Shown piece by piece: positions 26,385-36,464 of a DNA stretch of 36,464 nucleotides. The stretch covers positions 1-36,464 of the forward strand of contig WTGA01000120.1 of the NCBI GenBank assembly GCA_011523765.1, written 5' to 3'. Within the stretch, counting starts at the first letter, position 1. The number at the start of each line of letters is the position of its first letter. Both the position numbers and the translations under genes were made by a program. This DNA is from Gammaproteobacteria bacterium. Its GTDB lineage: Bacteria > Pseudomonadota > Gammaproteobacteria > Arenicellales > Poriferihabitantaceae. The notes under the pieces were generated by a model. That model searched no databases. It was not told where the DNA came from and saw nothing but the letters and a program-made list of their open reading frames with translations.

Positions 26385-26813
26385 ATGAATGAAAAGGACA
26401 AGCCATTGCTGTCGCTGCTCAGGCGGAATGCGAGAATGTCCATCACGGACCTGTCGCGACGGCTGGGAGTGTCCCGGACGACGGTGCAGCAGCGATTGTC
26501 CCGGCTTGAGGAAAGCGGGGCCATCAGCGGATACACACTGAGGCTGGGACCCTCCTTGGTCCAATCCGGAATCCAGGCCCATGCCAACCTGAGAACCGAA
26601 CCCAGGTCGAATCAGGAGATCGTCCGGGCCCTGGAAAAAATACCCGCCATCGATACGCTCTATACGGTCAGCGGAAAAATCGACCTGATTGCAATTATCC
26701 AGGTGGATTCCGCAATGGAGCTGGACCGGACCCTGGACCGGATCAGTGCCATTGCGGGCATCATTTCGACCGAAACCGCCGTCATACTCAATACCAAATT
26801 TAACCGTCATTAA
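26385..26813 (+). CDS. Lrp/AsnC-family transcriptional regulator
   Basis: The 142-aa protein has an N-terminal helix-turn-helix (MSITDLSRRLGVSRTTVQQR) and a C-terminal RAM ligand-binding domain (TLYTVSGKIDLIAIIQV), the standard Lrp/AsnC layout. I start at ATG 26385; a TTG at 26370 would place the -10 inside the coding sequence. No Shine-Dalgarno exists. The TATAAT ends at 26378, so transcription should begin at or next to the A of the ATG, which points to leaderless translation. It diverges from the decarboxylase gene and probably controls it in response to an amino acid or polyamine. The ligand is unknown. Confidence 0.9.
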   Translation: MNEKDKPLLSLLRRNARMSITDLSRRLGVSRTTVQQRLSRLEESGAISGYTLRLGPSLVQSGIQAHANLRTEPRSNQEIVRALEKIPAIDTLYTVSGKIDLIAIIQVDSAMELDRTLDRISAIAGIISTETAVILNTKFNRH

Positions 26814-26915
26814 TCGCGGCCGATGCACAGGCCCGCCAGGGCTGCCTGCCACGTTCGGTTGACTTGCGCGGAGACGGTGTTCACCCGTGCCGGACCTGCG
26901 GTGAATTGCCGTGAA

Positions 26916-26940
26916 CGTCCCGGTCATTCATTCCGGGACG
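26916..26940. terminator. Perfect hairpin spanning the sdhE stop codon
   Basis: CGTCCCGG (26916-26923) and CCGGGACG (26933-26940) pair as a perfect 8-bp stem. The sdhE stop codon lies in the 9-base loop. It is placed between convergent lrp-like and sdhE genes and can act on both strands. A TTTT follows on the plus strand at a distance, so it is at best an imperfect intrinsic terminator. Confidence 0.5.
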
Positions 26941-27190
26941 ACAGAATTTTCTGCACCATGGCTGCCATTTCCGGGTCCCCGGGCCGTCTGCGATGGCAAA
27001 GCCAGTCGGTCAACAGCGGGTCCTCCACTTCCACCAACCGGTCCAGCAGGCTTTTCTCTTCCCCTGACAGGGTTTCGTAGTGCACGGAAACAAAGCCGCC
27101 CAGCAGCATGTCCAGTTCCCGGGTCCCCCGTCGGCTTCGCCAGAGTGCTTTCCTCTTTTCCGAATCGGTCTCCACAAGACTCCCCGCCAT
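26924..27190 (-). CDS. sdhE: FAD assembly factor SdhE
   Basis: SdhE promotes covalent attachment of FAD to SdhA. The 88-aa product has the hallmark RGxxE motif (RSRRGTRELD), followed by the helical fold with LSGEEKSLLDRLVEVEDPLL and DWLCHRR. It starts with ATG 13 bp after sdhB, so it is made with the complex it matures. An SDHAF4-like gene stands at the other end of the same operon. Confidence 0.94.
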   Translation of the reverse strand: MAGSLVETDSEKRKALWRSRRGTRELDMLLGGFVSVHYETLSGEEKSLLDRLVEVEDPLLTDWLCHRRRPGDPEMAAMVQKILSSRNE

Positions 27191-27203
27191 CCGTTTCCGC
27201 CGA

Positions 27204-27977
27204 TTACTTTCTCCGGGCGATGCGCTTCTTGATCTCCGCGATCGCCTTGGCCGGATTCAGGCTCTTGGGGCATGTCCGGGTGCAATTCATGATCGTATGG
27301 CAGCGATACAACCTGAACGCATCGTCGAGCTGGTCGAGGCGCTCACCGGTTGCATCGTCCCGGCTGTCCGCAATCCACCGATAGGACTGCAGCAATGCGG
27401 CCGGGCCGAGATAGCGGTCACTGTTCCACCAGTAGCTGGGGCAGCTTGTGGAGCAGCATGCACACAAAATGCATTCGTACAGTCCGTCCAGCTTGCTTCG
27501 GTCTTCTTCGGACTGCAGCCGTTCCCGCTCCGGAGCAGGAGTATCGGCCTGCAACCAGGGTTGGATGGACGCATACTGTGCATAAAAGTTGCTCATATCC
27601 GGAACCAGGTCCTTGACGACGGCCATGTGAGGTAACGGATAGATATTGATGTCCCCCCGGATATCCTCGGCCGCCATGGTGCAGGCCAGGGTATTGACGC
27701 CATCGATGTTCATCGCACAGGACCCGCAAATGCCTTCACGGCAGGAACGGCGAAACGTCAGTGTACTGTCAAGATGGTTCTTGATCCGAATCAGCACATC
27801 CAGCACCATGGGCCCGCAGGCATTCAGGTCCACCCGGTAGACATCCAGCCTGGGATTCTCTCCGCTATCCGGATTCCACCGGTACACCTTGACGGTACGC
27901 AACCGACCGTCACTGGCATCCGTATGTTTCTTTCCTTTTGTAATGCGGGAATTTGCGGGGAGTCTGAATTCTGCCAT
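27204..27977 (-). CDS. sdhB: Succinate dehydrogenase iron-sulfur subunit
   Basis: SdhB carries electrons from SdhA to quinone through [2Fe-2S], [4Fe-4S] and [3Fe-4S] clusters. The 257-aa product has the plant-type ferredoxin motif ([15 protein letters not shown] then LAC) and two C-terminal cysteine sets ([12 protein letters not shown] and [12 protein letters not shown]). It begins with an extended, Lys/Arg/Asp-containing N-terminus compared with E. coli SdhB (238 aa). Its ATG shares one base with the sdhA stop (TAATG). Confidence 0.97.
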   Translation of the reverse strand: MAEFRLPANSRITKGKKHTDASDGRLRTVKVYRWNPDSGENPRLDVYRVDLNACGPMVLDVLIRIKNHLDSTLTFRRSCREGICGSCAMNIDGVNTLACTMAAEDIRGDINIYPLPHMAVVKDLVPDMSNFYAQYASIQPWLQADTPAPERERLQSEEDRSKLDGLYECILCACCSTSCPSYWWNSDRYLGPAALLQSYRWIADSRDDATGERLDQLDDAFRLYRCHTIMNCTRTCPKSLNPAKAIAEIKKRIARRK

Positions 27978-29767
27978 TAGTAAACACGCTCTTTCGGTTC
28001 AATATATTTCACTTCATCGGTCAAGGTATAGTTGTGAACCGGCCGGTAGTTGATCACCGGCACCTCTCCCACTTCACCCTGCCATGCGAGGGTATGCTTC
28101 ATCCAGTTCTCATCATCCCGGCCGGTATAGTCTTCCCTGGCATGGGCTCCCCGGCTTTCCTTCCGGTTTTCTGCAGAGTGTATGGTGACCATGGCCTGTC
28201 GGAGCAGGTTATCGAGTTCCAGGGTCTCCACCAGGTCGGAGTTCCAGATCATGGACCGGTCGGTGACCCCGACGTGCGCAAAATTCCTGCACACTCCCGC
28301 CAGTTTCTCCATGCCCTCCTGCATGACCTCTTCGGTGCGGAAAACCGCACAGTAATTTTGCATGGTTTTCTGCATTTCAAGCCGAATCTCTGCGGTGGGG
28401 ATATCCCCCCGGGCATGTCGAATCCGGTCAAAACGGTCCAGGATGTCGGCGCCGGACTGACTGGAAAGCCGGACTTTTTGACTTCCGGGCCGGATCATGT
28501 CCCGGGCCCGGTGCGCCACCGCCCGGCCAAAAACCACCAGGTCCAGCAGGGAATTCGACCCCAACCGGTTCGCCCCGTGGACCGAAACACAGGCGGCTTC
28601 GCCGATGGCCATCAATCCGGGAATGACATGTTCCGGGTCGCCGGCCTGCAACGTGACGACCTCTCCGTGGAGATTGGTCTGGATGCCTCCCATGTTGTAG
28701 TGGACGGTGGGCAGTACCGGAATGGGTTCCTTGGTGACATCGACAGCGGCAAAAATCCGTGCCAGCTCAGAGATGCCCGGGAGTCGTTCAGCCAGCACTT
28801 CCGGGCCCAGGTGTTCAAGGTGCAAATTGATATGGTCCTTCTCTTCCCCAACGCCCAGACCGCTCCTGATTTCCATGGTCATGGAACGGCTGACCACATC
28901 CCTGGACGCGAGCTCCTTGGCGTTCGGCGCATAGCGCTCCATGAATCGCTCCCCCTTGGAATTGGTCAGAAATCCCCCTTCCCCGCGCGCCCCTTCCGTA
29001 ATCAGGCAACCGACACCATAAATCCCGGTGGGGTGGAACTGAACAAATTCCATATCCTGCAAAGGCAGCCCGGCCCGCAAGACCATGCCACCACCATCAC
29101 CCGTGCAGCTGTGTGCCGAGGTTGCCGAAAAATAGGCCCGTCCATACCCACCGGTTGCCAGCACGACAATCCTTGCGGCAAACCGGTGCAATTCTCCTTT
29201 TTCAAGGTCCCAGGCCATCACGCCCCGGCACTCCCCCTCTTCCATGATCAGGTCCAGCGCAAAGTATTCAATGAAAAATTCCGCCTTGTGCTTCAGCGAC
29301 TGCTGGTACAGGGTATGCAGGATCGCATGCCCCGTGCGGTCAGCTGCCGCACAGGTCCGCTGCGCCTGCCCTTCCCCGAACCGTGTCGTCATGCCTCCAA
29401 AAGCCCGCTGGTAGATCTTGCCGTCCGGAGTACGTGAAAACGGCACGCCGTAATGCTCCAGTTCAATCACTGCATCCGCGGCCTCCTTGCACATATATTC
29501 GATGGCATCCTGGTCACCCAGCCAGTCCGAACCCTTGACTGTATCGTACATATGCCAGCGCCAGTCATCTTCTCCCATGTTTCCGAGGGCTGCGCTCATC
29601 CCGCCCTGCGCGGCAACCGTATGGCTTCTGGTGGGAAACAGTTTGGTGATACACGCCGTGCTCAGTCCTTCCACCGCCATGCCGAAAGTCGCCCGCAATC
29701 CCGCCCCCCCGGCACCGACCACGACCACGTCATACTGGTGATTAATCAATGTATAGGATTCCGCCAA
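27977..29767 (-). CDS. sdhA: Succinate dehydrogenase flavoprotein subunit
   Basis: SdhA oxidises succinate to fumarate with covalently bound FAD. The 596-aa product has the dinucleotide fold [15 protein letters not shown], the FAD-linked His region [14 protein letters not shown], the catalytic [20 protein letters not shown] region (its Arg is in the GARGE part) and [14 protein letters not shown]. The start is a TTG at 29767, supported by GGGAGAAG seven bases upstream; no ATG is available near the conserved N-terminus. It is coupled to sdhB. Confidence 0.97.
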   Translation of the reverse strand: MAESYTLINHQYDVVVVGAGGAGLRATFGMAVEGLSTACITKLFPTRSHTVAAQGGMSAALGNMGEDDWRWHMYDTVKGSDWLGDQDAIEYMCKEAADAVIELEHYGVPFSRTPDGKIYQRAFGGMTTRFGEGQAQRTCAAADRTGHAILHTLYQQSLKHKAEFFIEYFALDLIMEEGECRGVMAWDLEKGELHRFAARIVVLATGGYGRAYFSATSAHSCTGDGGGMVLRAGLPLQDMEFVQFHPTGIYGVGCLITEGARGEGGFLTNSKGERFMERYAPNAKELASRDVVSRSMTMEIRSGLGVGEEKDHINLHLEHLGPEVLAERLPGISELARIFAAVDVTKEPIPVLPTVHYNMGGIQTNLHGEVVTLQAGDPEHVIPGLMAIGEAACVSVHGANRLGSNSLLDLVVFGRAVAHRARDMIRPGSQKVRLSSQSGADILDRFDRIRHARGDIPTAEIRLEMQKTMQNYCAVFRTEEVMQEGMEKLAGVCRNFAHVGVTDRSMIWNSDLVETLELDNLLRQAMVTIHSAENRKESRGAHAREDYTGRDDENWMKHTLAWQGEVGEVPVINYRPVHNYTLTDEVKYIEPKERVY

Positions 29768-29805
29768 TTCACTTCTCCCGATCTAGACTTCAATTCCCGG
29801 CTGGA

Positions 29806-30177
29806 TCATGACAGGGCAATGCGCAGGACGGCAAATGCACCCGCAAACCCGGATACCAGAAGAACCACCCTGGTGACCCGCAGGCAGCACAACCGCAGGC
29901 CGGAGCGGTGGACATAATCATCAATGATCACCTGCATCCCCAGCTGACCATGATAGAACATCAAGCTGAGAGACAGGACCAGCAATACCGCCACATGGGG
30001 TTGCGCAATCCATGTCCTGACCGTCTCAAGATCCTTGCCGACCTGCCCCACGATGGAAAACATGAACCAGACCACGAGCGGCACCAGTGCCAATGCAGTG
30101 ACCCGCTGTAACCACCAATGGTGCGAACCTTCTCCCGAAGCGCCCGAACCTTTCACCCTGGCAAGCGGATTTTTCAT
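29806..30177 (-). CDS. sdhD: Succinate dehydrogenase membrane subunit SdhD
   Basis: SdhD is one of two membrane anchors of complex II, contributing to haem b and quinone binding. The 123-aa product has three hydrophobic segments. The second carries the FYHGQLGMQVIIDDYVH motif, with the haem-region His and the conserved Asp-Tyr. The ATG at 30177 overlaps the sdhC TGA (ATGA), which decides the start over the GTG/ATG further up. Confidence 0.92.
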   Translation of the reverse strand: MKNPLARVKGSGASGEGSHHWWLQRVTALALVPLVVWFMFSIVGQVGKDLETVRTWIAQPHVAVLLVLSLSLMFYHGQLGMQVIIDDYVHRSGLRLCCLRVTRVVLLVSGFAGAFAVLRIALS

Positions 30178-30551
30178 CCCCCGGCCAACCATACCAGTGC
30201 AGTGAGCAGGACTGTGCCGGCCAGCACCCCCTTCCCCGACCCATAGACCTGGCTCAGGTCAAACCCATATCCACAATCCCAGACAAGGTGCCGGATTCCG
30301 TTGAGCAGGTGATAACTAGTGCAAAGTGTCCAGAAAATCATCAGCACTTTGCCGATGGAGGAATTCAAAACCCCGTGAAGACAGTCGTAGGCCGCAGAAC
30401 CGGTCATGGCGCTCCAGACCCACCCTGCGACCATGATTGCGCCCAATGTAATCACCATTCCCGTTCCCCGATGCAATATGGACAGCACCGAAGTGAGCTG
30501 GGGCCGGTAAACCTGTAAATGAGGGGACAGTGGTCGGTTTGTTTCTGGCAA
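30174..30551 (-). CDS. sdhC: Succinate dehydrogenase cytochrome b556 subunit SdhC
   Basis: SdhC is the other membrane anchor, with the haem b ligand His in YHLLNGIRHLVWD. The 125-aa protein begins with the family signature RPLSPHLQVYRPQLTSVLSI, then HRGTG, and has three membrane segments. It starts with TTG at 30551, seven bases after a good GGAGA; an ATG is not available. It precedes sdhD with an ATGA overlap and follows the SDHAF4-like gene by 137 bp. Confidence 0.95.
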   Translation of the reverse strand: MPETNRPLSPHLQVYRPQLTSVLSILHRGTGMVITLGAIMVAGWVWSAMTGSAAYDCLHGVLNSSIGKVLMIFWTLCTSYHLLNGIRHLVWDCGYGFDLSQVYGSGKGVLAGTVLLTALVWLAGG

Positions 30552-30688
30552 ATGCGTCTCCAGAGGTTTAATTGGTTACCAGTTGTGTCGATCAGGCCGG
30601 CCGGGCCCACTCGAAAATCGTTTGCAGGCCAATCCCCGTTCCATGACCGGAAAGTTTCTGTGGCCCGGCCGGATGACTTCCACAAAAA

Positions 30689-30874
30689 CTAGAAATCAGT
30701 GCATCGACCGTTTACTTCCCAATCCCCATAGCGAGTGGGCTCCAGGCCCGCCGGCCCGCCAATTTCCCCGGATTCAGTCCCCGGCTGCACACCTGCCGTC
30801 TGGTGGCTCTTCTCATCCGGCAACTCAAGCACTTCACCGGGCTTGCCGGGGCGAATCGATTTTTTGTTTGTCAA
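30689..30874 (-). CDS. SDHAF4-like complex II assembly factor (DUF1674)
   Basis: The 61-aa product ends with the diagnostic DUF1674 block, GEIGGPAGLEPTRYGDWE followed by VNGRCTDF, shared with the mitochondrial factor SDHAF4. SDHAF4 binds flavinylated SdhA and helps it join SdhB. The first half is polar and disordered, as in the family. The start is TTG at 30874 with GAGGG eight bases upstream. It is the first gene after the sdh promoter, 137 bp before sdhC. Conventional gene finders may miss it because of its length and TTG start. Function in bacteria is inferred from the family and the operon. Confidence 0.85.
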   Translation of the reverse strand: MTNKKSIRPGKPGEVLELPDEKSHQTAGVQPGTESGEIGGPAGLEPTRYGDWEVNGRCTDF

Positions 30875-30914
30875 ATGGAACCCTCTGCTCCGGTTACCTG
30901 ACAGGATACGCTCT

Positions 30915-30933
30915 ATTATAGTTGATATTCAAC
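30915..30933 (-). promoter_or_regulatory. Promoter and palindrome of the sdh operon
   Basis: TATAAT on the minus strand (30915-30920) is a perfect -10 about 40 bases before the SDHAF4-like start. Directly upstream, inside the -10/-35 spacer, lies the palindrome GTTGA-TAT-TCAAC (30921-30933). Its position suits a repressor operator. The -35 is poor. The arm TTGA resembles an FNR half-site but the spacing is too short for FNR. Confidence 0.45.
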
Positions 30934-31004
30934 CTTTGTGACCTCATCTGTATCCCTGGCACATGGGAAAATATGCCTGAAGAAAAAAATACATCCGGCC
31001 AATC

Positions 31005-31973
31005 ATGAATACAATATCCCGAAAAGGCAACCCGGTCCACCCGTTCATCCGGCTGTCGGAGATGGACCTGGCCAGTTTCATTTCCTCCCCTTTCGACCAA
31101 ACCGGCTTCATTGACCTGTCGCACCTCAGTTTGCTTCGGGTCAGCGGCGAGGACGCGGAAACCTTTCTCCAGGGCCAGTTCAGCAACGATACGGACAGCC
31201 TGCCAGACGGGAAAGCCCAGATACATGCCTATTGCACCCCGAAAGGCCGGGCATTTGCCACCCTTCAATTGCTGCGCAACCGCAATGGATTCTGGGTTTT
31301 GCTGCCCGCAGACCTGGCCGGCCCGTTCATGAAGAGACTGAAAATGTTTGTGATGCGGGCGAAAGTCGAAATTGAAACCGACCCCGATCATTTTGCCTGG
31401 GGCGTCACCGGCATGGAGGACCCGTCCGGGGTTCCGTCGACCGTTCCGGGAATGCAGTCCGTTTTTGAATACTCCCCCCGCCGGCACCTGGTCGTCTCAA
31501 CCCGCCCGATCATGACGGCCCCGGAAACCGGGAATGTCAAGACCTACCACGGCGACCTGTGGCGTTGGCTGGACATACGCGAGGGGATCCCGCAGGTTTA
31601 CGCCACGACCTCCGAATCCTTTATCCCGCAAAACATCAATCTTGATCTGATTGATGGCATCAGTTTCAAAAAGGGGTGCTATCCCGGCCAGGAAATCATT
31701 GCCCGCATCCGGTACCTTGGAAAACCGAAACACCGAATGATTTCCGGGCGCGTGGAATCCGGTGAACCGGTTCGGGAAGGCACGGCCATCTACCTTCCTG
31801 AAAGACCCGGCCAAAAAGCCGGGTCGGTGGTGGATTCCGTACAAACAGGAATCCATTGCTATGAGGTGAGCGCCATGGTGCCAGTGGTGGCCGTGTCCGA
31901 TGGCCGCCTGTCCATCCATTCCGCCTCAGGGCCGCCGCTGCGGAGGCTTTCGCTTCCCTATGCCATCCCGTAA
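31005..31973 (+). CDS. ygfZ: Folate-dependent Fe-S assembly protein YgfZ
   Basis: YgfZ (IBA57/CAF17 family) uses folate to support maturation of certain Fe-S enzymes, among them MiaB-type proteins and complex II. The 322-aa product has the GCV-T fold and the signature Cys loop KGCYPGQEIIARIRYLGKPK. LLRVSGEDAETFLQGQFSND is near residue 43. The ATG at 31005 is divergent from the sdh promoter by about 85 bases. Its place beside the sdh operon fits a role in making Fe-S proteins, although the genes are on opposite strands. Confidence 0.93.
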   Translation: MNTISRKGNPVHPFIRLSEMDLASFISSPFDQTGFIDLSHLSLLRVSGEDAETFLQGQFSNDTDSLPDGKAQIHAYCTPKGRAFATLQLLRNRNGFWVLLPADLAGPFMKRLKMFVMRAKVEIETDPDHFAWGVTGMEDPSGVPSTVPGMQSVFEYSPRRHLVVSTRPIMTAPETGNVKTYHGDLWRWLDIREGIPQVYATTSESFIPQNINLDLIDGISFKKGCYPGQEIIARIRYLGKPKHRMISGRVESGEPVREGTAIYLPERPGQKAGSVVDSVQTGIHCYEVSAMVPVVAVSDGRLSIHSASGPPLRRLSLPYAIP

Positions 31974-31989
31974 TCACCCACTGAATCCC

Positions 31990-31999
31990 GAACCGGTTC
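31990..31999. repeat. 10-bp palindrome between ygfZ and ftsB
   Basis: GAACCGGTTC is a perfect palindrome inside a longer CTGAAT...TTCAG pairing (31981-32001), in the short convergent gap. It could be a weak terminator hairpin or a protein site; no T tract follows. Confidence 0.3.
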
Positions 32000-32026
32000 A
32001 GGCCGACACCGGAATTGTGAGGAAAT

Positions 32027-32305
32027 TCAGTATTCGATTACCTGGTAGAATATTTCGCCTTCCTTGATCAGACCCAATTCTGAACGGGCAATGGTTTCCA
32101 GTGTTTCACCGCTTTCCTTGAGGTCAATGACTTCGGCAATCAGGCGCTGGGTTCTTTGTTCCAGTTCGGCGTTGTTCAGCCGGGTCTGTGCCGTCACCTC
32201 CTTGAGGCGATATAAATCGAATACATTTTTGTCGCCGAACCACAATGCGTACTGGGTTCCGGCAAAAAGTGCCATGAGAAGAATCTGGAGTAATTTCATA
32301 CCCAT
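32027..32305 (-). CDS. ftsB: Cell division protein FtsB
   Basis: FtsB forms the FtsQLB complex that activates septal wall synthesis. From the ATG at 32305 the 92-aa protein has a short N-terminus, one membrane segment (LLQILLMALFAGTQYALWF) and a coiled coil with NNAELEQRTQRLIAEVIDLK, then the ARSELGLIKEGEIFYQV tail typical of FtsB. AGGG lies eight bases upstream of this ATG; an ATG six bases downstream is the alternative. It follows eno by 25 bp, the standard arrangement. Confidence 0.93.
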   Translation of the reverse strand: MGMKLLQILLMALFAGTQYALWFGDKNVFDLYRLKEVTAQTRLNNAELEQRTQRLIAEVIDLKESGETLETIARSELGLIKEGEIFYQVIEY

Positions 32306-32330
32306 GTCGACAACCCTGTGTACGCCGTAT

Positions 32331-33719
<1,389 letters not shown>

Positions 33720-33733
33720 TTATGGTGCAAGCA

Positions 33734-34585
33734 TCAGTTTTGTTGATCCGCATTCATCCGGATGGCGCCATGAATGCTCCGGTGAATGGCCAGCAATTGG
33801 GATAACAGGGACTCCATTTTGTCAAGCGGCCAGGCGTTTGGGCCATCGCTGAAAGCCTGGTCCGGATTCGGATGGGTTTCCATGAAGACCCCATCGACCC
33901 CGACCGCAACGGCGGCGCGCGAAAGCACGGGAACAAACTCCCTCTGGCCGCCTGATTTGCCCTGGCCGGCCCCCGGCAATTGCACCGAATGGGTGGCATC
34001 AAAAACCACAGGGCAACCCGTTGATTTCATAATCTCCAACCCGCGCATGTCCACCACCAGGTTGTGGTAGCCAAAACTGGAACCGCGTTCACAGACCATT
34101 ACGGTGGCATCGGCATTGGCATCTTTCGCCTTGTCGACGACGTGCTGCATTTCATGGGGAGAAAGAAATTGCCCCTTTTTGATGTTTACCGGCTTGCCGG
34201 AGCGGGCAGCCGCCTGGATCAGGTCAGTCTGCCGGCAGAGAAAGGCCGGAGTCTGCAGTACATCCACCACCCGGGAGGCCTGCTGCACATCATCAATACT
34301 GTGCACATCGGTCAACACGGGAACGCCAATCTGGTTCCTGACCTTCGCTAGTATTTCGAGGCCCCGTTGACGCCCCGGTCCACGGGGGGACCGGGACGAG
34401 GTCCGATTTGCCTTGTCGAATGAGGATTTGTAGACAAAAGGGATTCCGAGTCTGTCCGTCATCTCCTTCAGGCGGGCCGATGTCGCAAGGGCCATCTCTT
34501 CGGACTCAATCACGCAGGGGCCCGCGATAAGAAAGAACGGCGACAGCCGGTTGGCCCTGAAAGCTGGAATTTCCATCGCCGCCAT
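33734..34585 (-). CDS. kdsA: 3-deoxy-8-phosphooctulonate synthase
   Basis: KdsA joins phosphoenolpyruvate and arabinose 5-phosphate to make Kdo8P for LPS inner core. The 283-aa product (E. coli 284) shows [60 protein letters not shown] and [11 protein letters not shown]. The motif IAGPCVIES has Cys where E. coli has Asn, which marks the metal-dependent class of Kdo8P synthase. The start is the ATG at 34585 (GGAAT upstream); a Met three residues on is the alternative. It follows pyrG by 47 bp. Confidence 0.95.
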   Translation of the reverse strand: MAAMEIPAFRANRLSPFFLIAGPCVIESEEMALATSARLKEMTDRLGIPFVYKSSFDKANRTSSRSPRGPGRQRGLEILAKVRNQIGVPVLTDVHSIDDVQQASRVVDVLQTPAFLCRQTDLIQAAARSGKPVNIKKGQFLSPHEMQHVVDKAKDANADATVMVCERGSSFGYHNLVVDMRGLEIMKSTGCPVVFDATHSVQLPGAGQGKSGGQREFVPVLSRAAVAVGVDGVFMETHPNPDQAFSDGPNAWPLDKMESLLSQLLAIHRSIHGAIRMNADQQN

Positions 34586-34632
34586 TATAATCGGAATTCC
34601 AACCGCCCCGTTACCCTGTGAACCCAATCCAC

Positions 34633-36464
<1,832 letters not shown>

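Noticed and set aside
28034-29437. 467-codon plus-strand open frame
   Set aside because: Antisense shadow of sdhA with no family features.

Overview
The window reads as a contiguous piece of a gammaproteobacterial chromosome (GC-rich, many CCGG-type words). The evidence is gene content and order. It has rpsP-rimM-trmD-rplS, the ndk-rlmN-rodZ-hisS-yfgM-bamB-der cluster, pyrG-kdsA-eno-ftsB, the sdhCDAB operon with sdhE, monofunctional RelA, the BamB lipoprotein and Kdo synthesis (an LPS outer membrane). I cannot name the genus. GTG and especially TTG starts are frequent (xerD, bamB, sdhC, sdhA and the SDHAF4-like gene all appear to use TTG).

Layout. (1) 70-3009, plus: uvrA with its promoter, convergent with the next block. 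(2) 3063-10458, minus: one long, tightly packed unit rpsP-rimM-trmD-rplS-TPR protein-xerD-yjbQ-relA. It joins ribosome and tRNA maturation to chromosome dimer resolution and (p)ppGpp synthesis. (3) 10459-12653: the accessory spot of the window. It has a possible 58-aa small membrane ORF, an extended -10 promoter over an inverted repeat, and a translationally coupled series made of a 21-codon leader ORF, an AbiEii-like nucleotidyltransferase and an unrecognised Trp-rich 169-aa protein. The debris of a DUF2806-like gene follows. (4) 12654-14862, plus: xseA followed by a broken, active-site-degenerate M23 (LytM-like) gene. (5) 14839-22767, minus: ndk-rlmN-rodZ-hisS-yfgM-bamB-der, lacking the ispG and pilF genes usually found in this cluster. 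(6) 23047-24792, minus: iscA and mtaB. (7) 25068-26813: an ornithine-decarboxylase-like gene divergent from an Lrp/AsnC regulator across a very AT-rich spacer. The regulator's promoter puts transcription start on its ATG. (8) 26924-30874, minus: an SDHAF4-like gene (DUF1674), then sdhC-sdhD-sdhA-sdhB-sdhE, so the complex II operon has a candidate assembly factor at each end. (9) 31005-31973, plus: ygfZ. (10) 32027-36270, minus: pyrG-kdsA-eno-ftsB.

Most of the window is ordinary core genome. The best candidate for something undescribed is the coupled leader ORF, AbiEii-like NTase and unknown partner at 10797-12009, which looks like a toxin-antitoxin or defence module with a non-AbiEi partner in reversed order. 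The leaderless Lrp-type regulator beside the decarboxylase and the two-ended complex II assembly operon come next. I saw no tRNA, rRNA, CRISPR array, insertion sequence or integrase other than XerD.
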